The position numbers and the translations under genes are program-made. The notes below the pieces were generated by a model that ran no database searches, had not been told where the DNA came from, and saw nothing but the letters and a program-made list of their open reading frames with translations. From positions 558,001-622,000 of the forward strand of contig NZ_JAJAVD010000004.1 in NCBI RefSeq assembly GCF_020532705.1: 64,000 nt of DNA, read 5' to 3'. Of this stretch, positions 28,539 to 37,161 are shown piece after piece. Source of the stretch: Methylobacillus caricis. GTDB taxonomy: Bacteria > Pseudomonadota > Gammaproteobacteria > Burkholderiales > Methylophilaceae. The first letter of the stretch is position 1; every line of letters begins with the position of its first letter.

Positions 28539-28673
28539 ATGAAGAAACTGACTGCTTTTTTGTTGCTATGTGGATTCATCATGCTCACAGGCTGTAATAC
28601 CATGAAAGGCGCTGGCCAGGACATACAGCGCGGGGGCGAAAAACTTGAAGGTGCAGCAGAGCGCCATAATTAG
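28539..28673 (+). CDS. entericidin A/B-like small lipoprotein
   Basis: A 44-residue lipoprotein: a hydrophobic signal (KKLTAFLLLCGFIMLTGC) with lipobox LTGC and a short mature part (NTMKGAGQDIQRGGEKLEGAA) matching the entericidin EcnA/EcnB pattern. Entericidins are small envelope lipoproteins of the antidote/toxin type in enterics, but in most bacteria their role is unknown. AAGGA lies eight bases before the ATG; an attenuator-like hairpin follows the stop. Only one entericidin-type gene is present here. Confidence 0.85.
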   Translation: MKKLTAFLLLCGFIMLTGCNTMKGAGQDIQRGGEKLEGAAERHN

Positions 28674-28691
28674 TTAGCCACTGCCTCGTTC

Positions 28692-28718
28692 AGCTCATGA
28701 AAATCATGAGCTTCTTTT
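28692..28718 (+). terminator. terminator after the entericidin-like gene
   Basis: AGCTCATGA (28692-28700) and TCATGAGCT (28704-28712) form a perfect 9-bp stem with a 3-base loop, followed by TCTTTT. Confidence 0.85.
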
Positions 28719-28820
28719 AATGGCTAACACTCATGCGTAGAAAGCTTGAGGCGGGTAAAGTCTGGTTCACGTGCTGCATAACAGTACGCTCACTCTGAAA
28801 ATACTCTAAGGAGATCTACC

Positions 28821-28892
28821 ATGTGGACCAAACCAGAAGTTACTGAAATGCGTTTTGGCTTTGAAGTAACAATGTACGTTTGCAATCGCTAA
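28821..28892 (+). CDS. pqqA: PqqA, pyrroloquinoline quinone precursor peptide
   Basis: A 23-codon gene. The peptide begins [11 protein letters not shown] and contains the conserved glutamate and tyrosine at positions 15 and 19 (EVTMY, the E-x3-Y motif) that PqqE and later enzymes crosslink to make PQQ, the cofactor of methanol dehydrogenases. AAGGAG lies seven bases before the ATG and a strong terminator follows, so it is expressed as a single-gene unit. No pqqB, C, D or E is present in the window, so it is an orphan copy that must be processed by enzymes encoded elsewhere. Confidence 0.93.
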   Translation: MWTKPEVTEMRFGFEVTMYVCNR

Positions 28893-28927
28893 TTGACCAT
28901 TTAAAGTCAATCAATGCATGTAAGATC

Positions 28928-28953
28928 AACGGGAGCATAAGCTCCCGTTTTCT
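28928..28953 (+). terminator. terminator after pqqA
   Basis: AACGGGAGC (28928-28936) and GCTCCCGTT (28941-28949) form a perfect 9-bp stem with an ATAA loop followed by TTCTTTTC. It may also serve the converging LysR gene. Confidence 0.9.
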
Positions 28954-28962
28954 TTTCAGGAA

Positions 28963-29841
28963 CTAGCTGTGGTTCTTGAACCAAGCTTGCAGAAAATCAG
29001 CAAATGTTCGCACCATCAAGGACGATTGCCTGTGCTGTGGGTAGAGCGCATACACAGCCCCAATATCGCCCGTGAATTCCTGCAACACTTCTACCAATTG
29101 CCCGGTTTCCAAGGCTTTTCTGACATAAAACTCCGGCAGCCCCGTAATACCCAAACCCGCAATGGCTGCTTCACACATCACTTCGCCGTGGTTGGATCTG
29201 AATGTGGGATGTACTTGCATCTTGAGCGTTTCTCCATTTCTCTCAAAAACCCACTCTCCTGCACGTGCAGTAATGCACTTGTGCATGCCCAGCTGCATTG
29301 GCGATTCTGGCCTGCCATGCTTGGCGATATAACCTGGACTGCAACAGTAAACCAAGGGGGAACTAGCCAGCTTACGAGCCACCATGCCTTCATCGGGATG
29401 CTTGGTAATGCGAATTACCATATCGTAGCCCTCCCCAATCACATCCACCATACGGTTATCTACATCCAGCGCCACTTCCAGCCTGGGATGCTGCAACATG
29501 AAACTATTGAGGGCTGGTGACAGTACCATACTGGCAAAGGATACTGGCGCAGAGAGACGCATCAGGCCCCGTAACTCCCCACTACTGCTGGAAACCTCCT
29601 GTTCCGCTTCTGAGACCTCTTGAAGAATGCTTAGGCATCGTTCAAAAAATACCTTGCCGAGCTCAGTGGGAGACAGCTTGCGCGTAGTGCGGTTGAGCAA
29701 GCGCGCACCCAGCCGCTGCTCCAGATCCATGACGCGGCGGCTGACCAGTTGCTTGCTGATTCGGAGATGGTTGGCCGCCGCAGTGAAATTACCGCTTTTG
29801 ACCACTTCCACATAAATACGCATTTCTTCAAGTTGGCTCAT
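28963..29841 (-). CDS. LysR-family transcriptional regulator
   Basis: A 292-residue LysR-type regulator with a standard N-terminal helix-turn-helix (MRIYVEVVKSGNFTAAANHLRISKQLVSRRVMDLEQRLG) and effector domain; it belongs to the CrgA-like group by general pattern. The ATG at 29841 is preferred, since it puts MSQLEEMRIYVEVV at the N-terminus, over a start 22 codons upstream that would add an unusual leader. It is divergent from the doxX-like and extradiol dioxygenase genes and probably regulates them; the 105-base gap is AT-rich. Confidence 0.85.
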   Translation of the reverse strand: MSQLEEMRIYVEVVKSGNFTAAANHLRISKQLVSRRVMDLEQRLGARLLNRTTRKLSPTELGKVFFERCLSILQEVSEAEQEVSSSSGELRGLMRLSAPVSFASMVLSPALNSFMLQHPRLEVALDVDNRMVDVIGEGYDMVIRITKHPDEGMVARKLASSPLVYCCSPGYIAKHGRPESPMQLGMHKCITARAGEWVFERNGETLKMQVHPTFRSNHGEVMCEAAIAGLGITGLPEFYVRKALETGQLVEVLQEFTGDIGAVYALYPQHRQSSLMVRTFADFLQAWFKNHS

Positions 29842-29946
29842 AATTGTCAACCTATTATTGACAGTCCTACCAATTAAATCTGGATTATCAACATAAATAT
29901 TCAACACTACAATACATCAATCCCAATCTTGATAAGGAAGTCTCCA

Positions 29947-30336
29947 ATGAATGCCCTTTCCAGCACCATCTTGTTGCTTGGCCGCGCCCTGCTGGCATTG
30001 ATTTTTATTGTCAGCGGTTTCAGCAAATTGGCGGACCCCACTGGTACCATTGCCTATATCAGCAGCATAGGAGCTCCATTGCCCGAATTGGGCTATGCAA
30101 TTGCACTGATTGTAGAAATTGGCTTAGGCCTGGCCCTGCTGTTCGGTTATCGCACCAAGATAGCAGCAGTCCTGATTGCAATCTTCACATTGGCAACTGC
30201 CCTCATGTTCCATACAGACTTCAGCAACCAGATCCAGCTCATCATGTTCCTCAAGAACCTGGCAATCATAGGCGGGCTATTGCAAGTGGCTATCCATGGC
30301 GCAGGTGGTTACAGCCTGGATCGTGAACGGCGCTAA
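29947..30336 (+). CDS. DoxX-family membrane protein
   Basis: A 129-residue inner-membrane protein with four hydrophobic helices and the DoxX/YphA pattern (LLGRALLALIFIVSGFSKLADPTG, ALIVEIGLGLALLFGYRTKIAAVLIAIFTLATALMFH). The role of these proteins is poorly known; some act in oxidative stress or as quinone-linked subunits. The start at 29947 is set by AAGGAAG a few bases upstream. It forms a small operon with the following dioxygenase, a pairing common in proteobacteria together with a LysR gene. Confidence 0.88.
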   Translation: MNALSSTILLLGRALLALIFIVSGFSKLADPTGTIAYISSIGAPLPELGYAIALIVEIGLGLALLFGYRTKIAAVLIAIFTLATALMFHTDFSNQIQLIMFLKNLAIIGGLLQVAIHGAGGYSLDRERR

Positions 30337-30393
30337 CCCTGGCCAGAACAGAATTCCATGGCCGCATTTTCTGGCTCATCCACAGGAGTAACC

Positions 30394-31161
30394 ATGACAA
30401 CTCTATTCATCTCGCACGGTGCTCCAACCTTGGCAATGGAACCGGGTGCAACTGGGCGCTTGCTGGCGGAACTAGGGCGATCATTGCCACGCCCCGATGC
30501 CATCCTGGCCGTCTCGGCCCATTGGGATACGACACAACCACGCGTCAGTGCCGTACAACATCCGGAAACCATCCATGATTTTGGAGGTTTTCCACGCCAG
30601 ATGTATGAAATACAGTATCCAGCCCCAGGCGCACCAGCCCTTGCCATGCGTGTTCTGGAAATACTGGCCGATTCTTTCCCTACCGCTCGCATGGATGCAA
30701 AGAGGGGGCTGGACCATGGTGCCTGGGTGCCCTTGATGCTGATGTACCCACAGGCCGACATCCCCGTCACCCAGCTTTCCATCCAAAGCAGCGCCGGGCC
30801 ACTAGTACACTACAAGCTAGGCCAGGCATTATCAGCCCTACAACAGGAGAACATCATGCTGCTCTGCTCAGGCGCCATCACTCACAACCTGCATGATTTC
30901 TTCACCTCGGATAGGAATGCAGCCGTACTGGACTATGTACCAGCATTCAGCGACTGGGTAGCAGGAAGAATTGCCTCAAAGGATATCCAATCGCTGCTTG
31001 ACTACAGGCAGCTCGCTCCAGGAGGAAACCGTGCCCACCCGCATGAGGATCACCTGATGCCACTGTTTGTGGCACTCGGTGCCGCCCAAGGCAAGAGCGT
31101 GCGCTACGAGCCGGAAAACACCTATGGCATCCTGGCCATGGATACCTATGTCTGGCATTAA
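30394..31161 (+). CDS. 4,5-DOPA-dioxygenase-type extradiol dioxygenase (LigB superfamily)
   Basis: A 255-residue class III extradiol ring-cleavage dioxygenase of the DODA/YgiD type. Putative zinc/iron ligands occur in LFISHGAPTLAME, AVSAHWDTTQPRV and GLDHGAWVPLMLMYP. It would cleave a catechol-like substrate, or act as an uncharacterised YgiD-like enzyme. AGGAG lies before the ATG. It follows the doxX-like gene after 57 bases and probably shares its promoter and LysR regulator. Confidence 0.88.
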   Translation: MTTLFISHGAPTLAMEPGATGRLLAELGRSLPRPDAILAVSAHWDTTQPRVSAVQHPETIHDFGGFPRQMYEIQYPAPGAPALAMRVLEILADSFPTARMDAKRGLDHGAWVPLMLMYPQADIPVTQLSIQSSAGPLVHYKLGQALSALQQENIMLLCSGAITHNLHDFFTSDRNAAVLDYVPAFSDWVAGRIASKDIQSLLDYRQLAPGGNRAHPHEDHLMPLFVALGAAQGKSVRYEPENTYGILAMDTYVWH

Positions 31162-31371
31162 ACGAAGAGGTATGCCGGGATTTAATAGCCCGGACGTGTC
31201 AATCTCGAACCAAGGACATCATTGTTTAACAGGGACTCATACAGATAGCAGAAACCCTGCATTCACTCTCGGTTGAACTAGCAACAACAGGGCGGCTCCT
31301 GACGGAGGCCAGCCGCGCTATCTGCCTTACCAGCTCAGTGCATAATGCACGGATCACCCAAATATAAGCGA

Positions 31372-32640
31372 TTAATTTCCAGCCGCTGGCAGGACAAAAC
31401 CCTTGGGCAGCAATACCCAGATACGTCCATCCTGTTTCATGGAGCCGGCTTTCTGACCTGCTGCTTCACCGGCCCCCCAGAAGAAATCTGCTCGCACCCC
31501 GCCCTTGATGGCACCGCCAGTGTCCTGCGCCAGCACCAGGCGGTTAAGCGGAGTATTGCTATTGGGGTAGGTCGTGGCGAGGAAAACCGGGGCGCCCAGC
31601 GGGATATACTTTGGATCGACCGCTATCACACGCTCTCCCAGAATAGGCACACCAAGCGAGCCAAGTGGGCCTGGCAGACCTGCGGGAAGTTCACGGAAGA
31701 AAACATAGCTGGGATTGGTGTTCAGCAGCTCCTGTAACTTGCCTGGATTGCTGCGTGCCCAATTCTTGATGCCCTGCATCGAAGCCTTGTCCAGCGTCAT
31801 CTCACCTCGTTCCACCAGGGTACGGCCTATGGATTGATACGTCATGCCATTCTGGTCCGCATAGCCCACGTGTACTTCCTGGCCATTATTGAGCTGAACC
31901 AGGCCTGATCCTTGCACTTGCAGGAAGAACAGGTCTATTGGATCACTCACCCACAACAACTCGTTGCCCTGCACTGGCGCCATGCCACCCTCGATCTCGG
32001 CACGGTTGTAGTAGGGGACCAGTTTGTTTCCCACCAATCGGCCGCGCACCCGTTTATTGGCAAGCTCTGGAAACAGGCTGGCAAGCTCCACCGTGATCAG
32101 GTCGGCAGGACGACCATACAGCGGATAACGATACAGCTCGCTACGAGTGCGGCTACCCTTGAGCAAGGGTTCATAATAGCCGGTGATCATGCCGCTATCG
32201 CTGCCGTCAGCATTGGTTGCCTGGTACACATTGAAATATTGCCTGAAATAGCTTTGCACCATGGCATCCGTGGGACTGACTGGCAACAGGCTGGCCGCCT
32301 GGCAGGCCGCTTGCCAGTGCTGGCGATTTTTCATGGTAGTACATCCCTGCAGCCAGGCGGGCCAAGCCTTGGCCAAATCCGCCTGTTCAAAACCAGCCAG
32401 TGCATCCCAAGCGGCTGGCTTCAATAAACCATAGTCAGGAATCTTGGTTGCCGATGGCTTTTCCACTGGAGGCTGCTTTGGAGTCTCAGGTATTGGAAGC
32501 GGCTGCGGGGCGGGTTGTTGTTCCGCAGGGCATGGACAGGTCTGGAGAGGGCGCTCCTCCAGCTTGACGTGCTTATGGCCGCCACAGGCAGCCAATAGCA
32601 ATGCAATAATCAGGGGCAGATAACTTCTGGTCAGCGTCAT
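31372..32640 (-). CDS. mltA: membrane-bound lytic murein transglycosylase A
   Basis: A 422-residue outer-membrane lipoprotein: signal LPLIIALLLAAC with lipobox LAAC, a Pro-rich linker (about residues 30-65), then the MltA barrel domain (GYYEPLLKGSRT, WVSDPIDLFFLQVQGSG) and the 3D domain at the end (LAQDTGGAIKGGVRADFFWG) with the catalytic aspartate. It cleaves peptidoglycan glycan strands. The ATG at 32640 is chosen because it gives the lipoprotein signal; it starts 10 bases after the apaG stop, so the two genes are probably cotranscribed. Confidence 0.92.
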   Translation of the reverse strand: MTLTRSYLPLIIALLLAACGGHKHVKLEERPLQTCPCPAEQQPAPQPLPIPETPKQPPVEKPSATKIPDYGLLKPAAWDALAGFEQADLAKAWPAWLQGCTTMKNRQHWQAACQAASLLPVSPTDAMVQSYFRQYFNVYQATNADGSDSGMITGYYEPLLKGSRTRSELYRYPLYGRPADLITVELASLFPELANKRVRGRLVGNKLVPYYNRAEIEGGMAPVQGNELLWVSDPIDLFFLQVQGSGLVQLNNGQEVHVGYADQNGMTYQSIGRTLVERGEMTLDKASMQGIKNWARSNPGKLQELLNTNPSYVFFRELPAGLPGPLGSLGVPILGERVIAVDPKYIPLGAPVFLATTYPNSNTPLNRLVLAQDTGGAIKGGVRADFFWGAGEAAGQKAGSMKQDGRIWVLLPKGFVLPAAGN

Positions 32641-32650
32641 GCGGCCGGGC

Positions 32651-33034
32651 TTAATGCAATACTCGTGGCATATTGAGGGTAAAAGGGGCGATCTCGCTGT
32701 CAAACTGCGTGCCATCCTCTGCCGTCATGTGATAGCTGCCACGCATCGTTCCCACAGGAGTAGCCACTATGGTGCCGCTGGTATATTCGAAATGCTCACC
32801 TGGCTTAAGTAAAGGCTGCGCACCTACCACGCCAAGGCCTCGTACTTCATGCACCTTGCCGGTGGCATCGGTAATGATCCAGTGACGGCTGATGAGCTGT
32901 GCTGCCACGTTGCCGGTATTGATAATACGGACAGTGTAGGTGAATACGTAGCGGTTCTGCTCCACGTCCGATTGATCAGGCACAAATGCCGTCGCTACCT
33001 TGACCGAGAACTCATAACGCTTATGTTCTGGCAT
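32651..33034 (-). CDS. apaG: ApaG protein
   Basis: A 127-residue beta-sandwich protein of typical ApaG length (FVFTYTVRIINTGN-like region, HWIITDATGKVHEVRGLGVVGAQPLL, FEYTSGTIVATPVGTMRGSY). ApaG is a cytosolic protein linked to diadenosine tetraphosphate turnover and Co/Mg tolerance, of uncertain biochemical role. It lies eight bases after thiG. Confidence 0.95.
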   Translation of the reverse strand: MPEHKRYEFSVKVATAFVPDQSDVEQNRYVFTYTVRIINTGNVAAQLISRHWIITDATGKVHEVRGLGVVGAQPLLKPGEHFEYTSGTIVATPVGTMRGSYHMTAEDGTQFDSEIAPFTLNMPRVLH

Positions 33035-33042
33035 GCGATGCC

Positions 33043-33822
33043 TCAGGCAATCAGGCCGCTGGTAGGCGAACTGGGGGAGGCGGAGTAGAGTTTTTTGGGC
33101 ATGCGGCCGGCGAGATAGGCCTCGCGCCCGGCTTCTACAGCTTTTTTCATGGCAGCTGCCATCAGGACCGGATCCCTCGCCGCGGCAATGGCCGTATTCA
33201 TCAACACCCCCTGGCAGCCCAGCTCCATCGCAATGGCGGCATCGGAAGCGGTGCCCACGCCTGCATCCACCAGCACCGGAATGTTGGCATTATCAATAAT
33301 GATCTGCAGGTTCCATGGATTGAGTATGCCCATGCCGGAACCAATGAGCGAGGCCAATGGCATCACGGCGGCACAGCCCAGCTCTTCAAGCTGCTTGGCG
33401 ATAATAGGATCGTCCGAGCAGTAAACCATGACATCGAAGCCATCCTTGACAAGGGTTTCCGCTGCCTTGATGGTTTCCAGCATATTGGGGTAAAGCGTAT
33501 TGGGATCACCCAGCACTTCCAGTTTGACCAGCTTGTGTCCATCCAGCAGTTCACGCGCCAAACGCAGGGTACGCACTGCATCATCCGCTGAGTAACAGCC
33601 AGCGGTGTTAGGCAGGTAGGTAAATTCTTCCGGCGGCAGGAACTCCAGCAATGAAGGCTCGCCAGCGTTCTGGCCGATATTGGTGCGGCGTATCGCCACG
33701 GTGATGATTTCGGCGCCGCTGGCATCTATCGCCGCGCGCGTCTGGGCAAAATCCTTGTACTTTCCTGTCCCCACCAGCAGGCGCGAGTGATAGCTCTTGC
33801 CTGCAATATTCAATGTATCCAT
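33043..33822 (-). CDS. thiG: thiazole synthase
   Basis: A 259-residue TIM-barrel enzyme that makes the thiazole phosphate part of thiamine from deoxyxylulose 5-phosphate, dehydroglycine or iminoglycine, and sulfur from ThiS-thiocarboxylate. [12 protein letters not shown]-like and [34 protein letters not shown] segments, the active lysine in LVKLEVLGD and [30 protein letters not shown] at the C-terminus are all typical. It shares a TAATG stop-start overlap with thiS. Confidence 0.96.
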   Translation of the reverse strand: MDTLNIAGKSYHSRLLVGTGKYKDFAQTRAAIDASGAEIITVAIRRTNIGQNAGEPSLLEFLPPEEFTYLPNTAGCYSADDAVRTLRLARELLDGHKLVKLEVLGDPNTLYPNMLETIKAAETLVKDGFDVMVYCSDDPIIAKQLEELGCAAVMPLASLIGSGMGILNPWNLQIIIDNANIPVLVDAGVGTASDAAIAMELGCQGVLMNTAIAAARDPVLMAAAMKKAVEAGREAYLAGRMPKKLYSASPSSPTSGLIA

Positions 33823-34028
33823 TAACCACCTCCTACTGCGCCGACAATCTCGAGTTTGTCATGGCTGTTTAATACCGCTTCGGCAAATGCGCCGCGCGGG
33901 ACGATTTCACCATTTCGTTCGATTGCCAGACGTTTACCGGTCAGCCCGAGCCTTTCTACAAGCTCGCCAACTGTCAGGCTTTCAACCTCGAACTGCCGTG
34001 GATTTCCGTTGATGGTCAGATGAATCAA
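33822..34028 (-). CDS. thiS: sulfur carrier protein ThiS
   Basis: A 68-residue ubiquitin-like protein starting at TTG ([13 protein letters not shown]) and ending in GAVGGG; the C-terminal Gly-Gly is adenylated and thiocarboxylated to donate sulfur to ThiG. There is no ATG in reach, so the TTG start is the best choice, with AGG about ten bases before it. No TPP riboswitch was recognised upstream. First gene of the thiS-thiG-apaG-mltA operon. Confidence 0.93.
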   Translation of the reverse strand: MIHLTINGNPRQFEVESLTVGELVERLGLTGKRLAIERNGEIVPRGAFAEAVLNSHDKLEIVGAVGGG

Positions 34029-34342
34029 TTGAATACTACCTAGTGAAATACCAAGAATAATTTAGATATCCGGCAAACATCATGCCGCCCCTGTATTTTA
34101 CGTAGGTTCATGGACAATTAGCAAACCAGTTTGGAAAACTCGCTTGCCAAGGCGGCAACTCCCGAATAGCACGGTAATTACCTGACTGATCTCAAATTTC
34201 AATCCTGATAGCCGATAGTAATATCAAATACCCATCGTGCCTGCCGCCCCGCTTGACGGGATATGTCGCGGGATATAGGCTTGCGCAGGTTCTACCTAGC
34301 AATGGCAACATCATAATAAGTGAGATAGACAAGGCAAAGAAA
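34029..34342. other. intergenic region between thiS and the glycosylation island
   Basis: The 314-base gap holds the upstream region of thiS on one side and the sigma-28-type promoter (34192-34218) of the island on the other. An in-frame TTG at 34253 would extend the first island gene into this gap. A short stem (TTGCC...GGCAA, near 34144) has no T-run. No riboswitch, sRNA or repeat was recognised. Confidence 0.5.
34192..34218 (+). promoter_or_regulatory. sigma-28 (FliA) type flagellar promoter
   Basis: TCAAATTT (34192-34199), then exactly 11 bases, then GCCGATAG (34211-34218). The FliA consensus is TAAAGTTT-N11-GCCGATAA; this site matches six of eight bases in the -35 box and seven of eight in the -10 box at the ideal spacing. 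It reads towards the glycosylation island, about 125 bases before the first gene's likely start. It puts at least the first part of the island under late flagellar control. Confidence 0.8.
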
Positions 34343-36001
34343 TTGTCACAGCAGCCAACCACCACCTCTGAAGAGTTATTCCAGGCCGGCCTTGATGCCG
34401 AAGCTGCGCACAATTATCTCGAAGCCCTCTACAAATTCACTGCGGCACTGGAACTTGGCGGCGACCAGATTCCGATTTGGCTCAAGATCGGCAATATTTT
34501 CCTGCGTACCATGAAATACCAGCAAGCCGCAGAAACCATGGAATTTGTGCTTGGCATGGAGCCTGGCAATATCCAGGCAATTTACGGTCTCGCCATTTCA
34601 TATTTCTACCTGGGACGGCTGGAAGAGGCATGCGCTTTCATAGACCATGCAGTGGAAATGCAGCCAGACAACTCCTCATTTGCGCTGGATCGCGCCAATA
34701 TCCACTCCATCGCCCATTCTGATCCACGGAAAAAACTGGCGCTTTACAGAGAGTGGGGAAAGCGTTTTGCCGATCCGCTTGGCGTGAACAGCAAACCCTT
34801 CAACTATGACCGCTCTCCAGACCGCATACTGCGCATCGGCTATGTATCTGGCGATATGCGTGACCATGCCGTGGCTTATTTCATGGAGCCAGTGTTTGCC
34901 CACCACAACCCCAAACAGGTCAACGTGCATGTGTTCTCCACATCCAAGCAACAGGATGCAACAACAGAGCGCCTGAAAAAACTGGTGCCTCATTGGCACG
35001 ATGTGTCCACACTTGATGATGATGCACTTTACCACCTGATACGCCAGCAGAAGATTGACATCCTCATCGACTTGTCTGGCCATACCCAGGGACATCGCCT
35101 CTATGTATTTGCCAGGCGCGCAGCCCCGGTACAAGTCACCTGGCTAGGCTATGTCGGCAGTACCTTGGGGATGAAAGAGATGGATTACCGTCTAACTGAC
35201 TGGGGTATGGATCCTCTCGGCAATGAGCAATTCTATGTAGAAAAGTTATACCGCCTGCACTGCATGGCAAGCTATATTCCGCCTGCCAATACACCGCTGG
35301 AGACAACCCCACCAATGCTACGCGGCAATCCGCCTACGTTGGCATCGTTGAACAGCTCGCGCAAACTGAGCGACCAGGCCTTGCTGGTATGGAAACGTAT
35401 CCTGGAAGCCAGGCCCGAGGTTCAGTTGCTGATCCATGTGCAGGAAACCAACGTTGACGATGCGGTCAACACGATAGAACCTCGCCTGGTCAACCTTGGC
35501 CTACCTCTGGACCGCATTATCGTATCGCCCATCGTGCCCATGGAGGAGTTCATGTCCCGTGGTGATATTGTAGATATCGCGCTCGACAGTTTCCCGATTT
35601 CCGGCGGCACCACCACGTTGCATACATTGTGGATGGGATTACCGATAGTGGCCATGAACGCCACCGAGGCAGTTTCCGCTTCCACCTCTACTACACTGAA
35701 AGGCCTGCGCCTGGAGCAGTGGATAGCGGATAACGAGGAAGACTATATTGCCAAGGTACTACACTTGCTTGACCACCCAGAATTGCTGACAGAACACCGC
35801 AACCAGGCGCGCCATATCATGCAGCAATCCGCCTTGATGAGTTATGCCAACCGTTGCCGCAACCTTGAAACCAGTTATCGTCATATGTGGCTGAATTACT
35901 TGCTGGACACGCCAACATTTCTCATGGTGCAGGCACCATACGCCGATACCTTGCAGCAGTTGCGTGCGACCTATGAGCAATCCCAAGGACAATCCAAATG
36001 A
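34343..36001 (+). CDS. SPINDLY/OGT-type O-linked glycosyltransferase (GT41) with TPR repeats
   Basis: A 552-residue protein (from the TTG at 34343). About residues 1-130 hold TPR repeats (LFQAGLDAEAAHNYLEALYKF, IWLKIGNIFLRTMKYQQAAETM, AIYGLAISYFYLGRLEEACAF). The rest is a GT41 catalytic region: LRIGYVSGDMRDH, ILIDLSGHTQGHRLYVF, APVQVTWLGYVGSTLGMKEMDYRLTD, SLNSSRKLSDQALLVWKRIL and ALDSFPISGGTTTLHTLWMGLPIV. It would add the first sugar to Ser/Thr of a protein. The TTG has AAGG at a good distance; a TTG at 34253 is possible. First gene of the island, behind a flagellar promoter, so flagellin is the likely target. Confidence 0.88.
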   Translation: MSQQPTTTSEELFQAGLDAEAAHNYLEALYKFTAALELGGDQIPIWLKIGNIFLRTMKYQQAAETMEFVLGMEPGNIQAIYGLAISYFYLGRLEEACAFIDHAVEMQPDNSSFALDRANIHSIAHSDPRKKLALYREWGKRFADPLGVNSKPFNYDRSPDRILRIGYVSGDMRDHAVAYFMEPVFAHHNPKQVNVHVFSTSKQQDATTERLKKLVPHWHDVSTLDDDALYHLIRQQKIDILIDLSGHTQGHRLYVFARRAAPVQVTWLGYVGSTLGMKEMDYRLTDWGMDPLGNEQFYVEKLYRLHCMASYIPPANTPLETTPPMLRGNPPTLASLNSSRKLSDQALLVWKRILEARPEVQLLIHVQETNVDDAVNTIEPRLVNLGLPLDRIIVSPIVPMEEFMSRGDIVDIALDSFPISGGTTTLHTLWMGLPIVAMNATEAVSASTSTTLKGLRLEQWIADNEEDYIAKVLHLLDHPELLTEHRNQARHIMQQSALMSYANRCRNLETSYRHMWLNYLLDTPTFLMVQAPYADTLQQLRATYEQSQGQSK

Positions 36002-37161
36002 GTGTGCGCACTGCCATCCCCCTTCTGACTCCGCTCTTGCCAGACCGGGATTCGCTCGCGCCCTATCTCGACCAGCTAGACAGGAACCGCCACTACTCAA
36101 ATTTTGGCCCGCTTAACACCGCACTGGAACAGCGCCTGTCTGGCCTGTTTGAAGCACACAGCAACCACCCCATCCATGTCACCACCACCAGCAGTGCCAC
36201 ACTGGGGCTGGAGCTGGTGCTCAGTAGCCTGGACCTACCTCCAGGCAGCAAGGTGATTGTCCCGGCATTGACTTTTGTTGCATCCCTGACCACCATCATC
36301 CGTGCAGGCTATATCCCGGTCATTGCAGATATAGACCCGGATAGCTGGTTACTCACGCCAGCCATTGCCGCAGAAGCGGCGACTCAAAGCGGCGCAAAAG
36401 CCGTGCTTGCGGTGGCAGCATTTGGCCAGCCGCAAGATACACTGGGCTGGAGTGAATTCCAGCGCCAGTCTGGCCTCAATGTCGTGATTGATGCTGCAGG
36501 TGCATTTGGCAGTCAGTGGGTAGAGGCGCCAGATATTCCCGTGGTTTACAGCATGCATGCCACCAAATCGCTTGCAGCGGGTGAAGGAGGAATGGTGGTC
36601 AGCGGCAACGCCACCGTCAATAACACTGTGCGCCAGCTCAGCAATTTTGGCATCAACCTAGATGCAAACGCAGGCTTCCCGGTCGGCCATCTTTCCTTTG
36701 TCGGCAGCAATGCCAAGCTTTCCGAGTATCATGCCGCGGTCGCCCATGCCAGCCTGGATCAATGGGATGCACAGGCCCGCCTCAGACAACGCATTTATCA
36801 CGACTACCGTGAAGCACTGGTGCAAGCTTGTGGTGCAGACCTGCAATGGCAAGCAGGTATACAGTTGGCAGCGCCAACGATTTTCTGCGTACGCATGGCT
36901 ACAGATGCACGCGACCGCCTGGAAAAAATTTGCCAGCAACGACAAATTGCCACCCGACGCTGGTATCAGCCATTGCTGCACCAGCATGCAGCCAAAGTAG
37001 CGCCCATCATCAAACAACCAACCCCCATCGCTGAAGCAGTGGCGAACGGACTGATTGGCCTGCCGTTTTCTACCTTTATCTCGCGCCAAGACATTACAGA
37101 TGTAGTAGAAGCCGTGAGCCTCGCCACCGTAAATATCGCGCCTATTAATCAATTGAAATGA
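35998..37161 (+). CDS. DegT/DnrJ/EryC1-family sugar aminotransferase (VioA-like)
   Basis: A 387-residue PLP enzyme. It has the DegT pattern (RHYSNFGPLNTALEQRL near the N-terminus, HVTTTSSATLGLELVL, VIVPALTFVASLTTIIRAGYIPVIADID) and the PLP-binding lysine K190 in SMHATKSLAAGEGG. These enzymes convert a 4-keto-6-deoxy nucleotide sugar to the 4-amino sugar; the N-terminus resembles VioA, the dTDP-viosamine aminotransferase. It overlaps the glycosyltransferase gene by four bases (ATGA) and the ACP gene likewise. The amino group made here is the probable acceptor for the acyl group made by the next genes. Confidence 0.9.
   Translation: MSVRTAIPLLTPLLPDRDSLAPYLDQLDRNRHYSNFGPLNTALEQRLSGLFEAHSNHPIHVTTTSSATLGLELVLSSLDLPPGSKVIVPALTFVASLTTIIRAGYIPVIADIDPDSWLLTPAIAAEAATQSGAKAVLAVAAFGQPQDTLGWSEFQRQSGLNVVIDAAGAFGSQWVEAPDIPVVYSMHATKSLAAGEGGMVVSGNATVNNTVRQLSNFGINLDANAGFPVGHLSFVGSNAKLSEYHAAVAHASLDQWDAQARLRQRIYHDYREALVQACGADLQWQAGIQLAAPTIFCVRMATDARDRLEKICQQRQIATRRWYQPLLHQHAAKVAPIIKQPTPIAEAVANGLIGLPFSTFISRQDITDVVEAVSLATVNIAPINQLK

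Noticed and set aside
31174-31320. Terminators between the extradiol dioxygenase and mltA genes
   Set aside because: Two GC-rich stems (CCGGG/CCCGG and GCGGCT/AGCCGC) are visible, but neither is followed by a T-run, so they are not called.
34029-34260. Possible TPP riboswitch upstream of thiS
   Set aside because: The minus-strand sequence before thiS lacks the conserved CUGAGA and CCUGAUC-type segments of the THI element, so it is not called.
34253-34343. Longer N-terminus for the GT41 protein from TTG 34253
   Set aside because: The extra 30 residues do not look like TPR sequence and the TTG lacks a ribosome site, whereas TTG 34343 has AAGG eight bases upstream; the longer form cannot be fully excluded.
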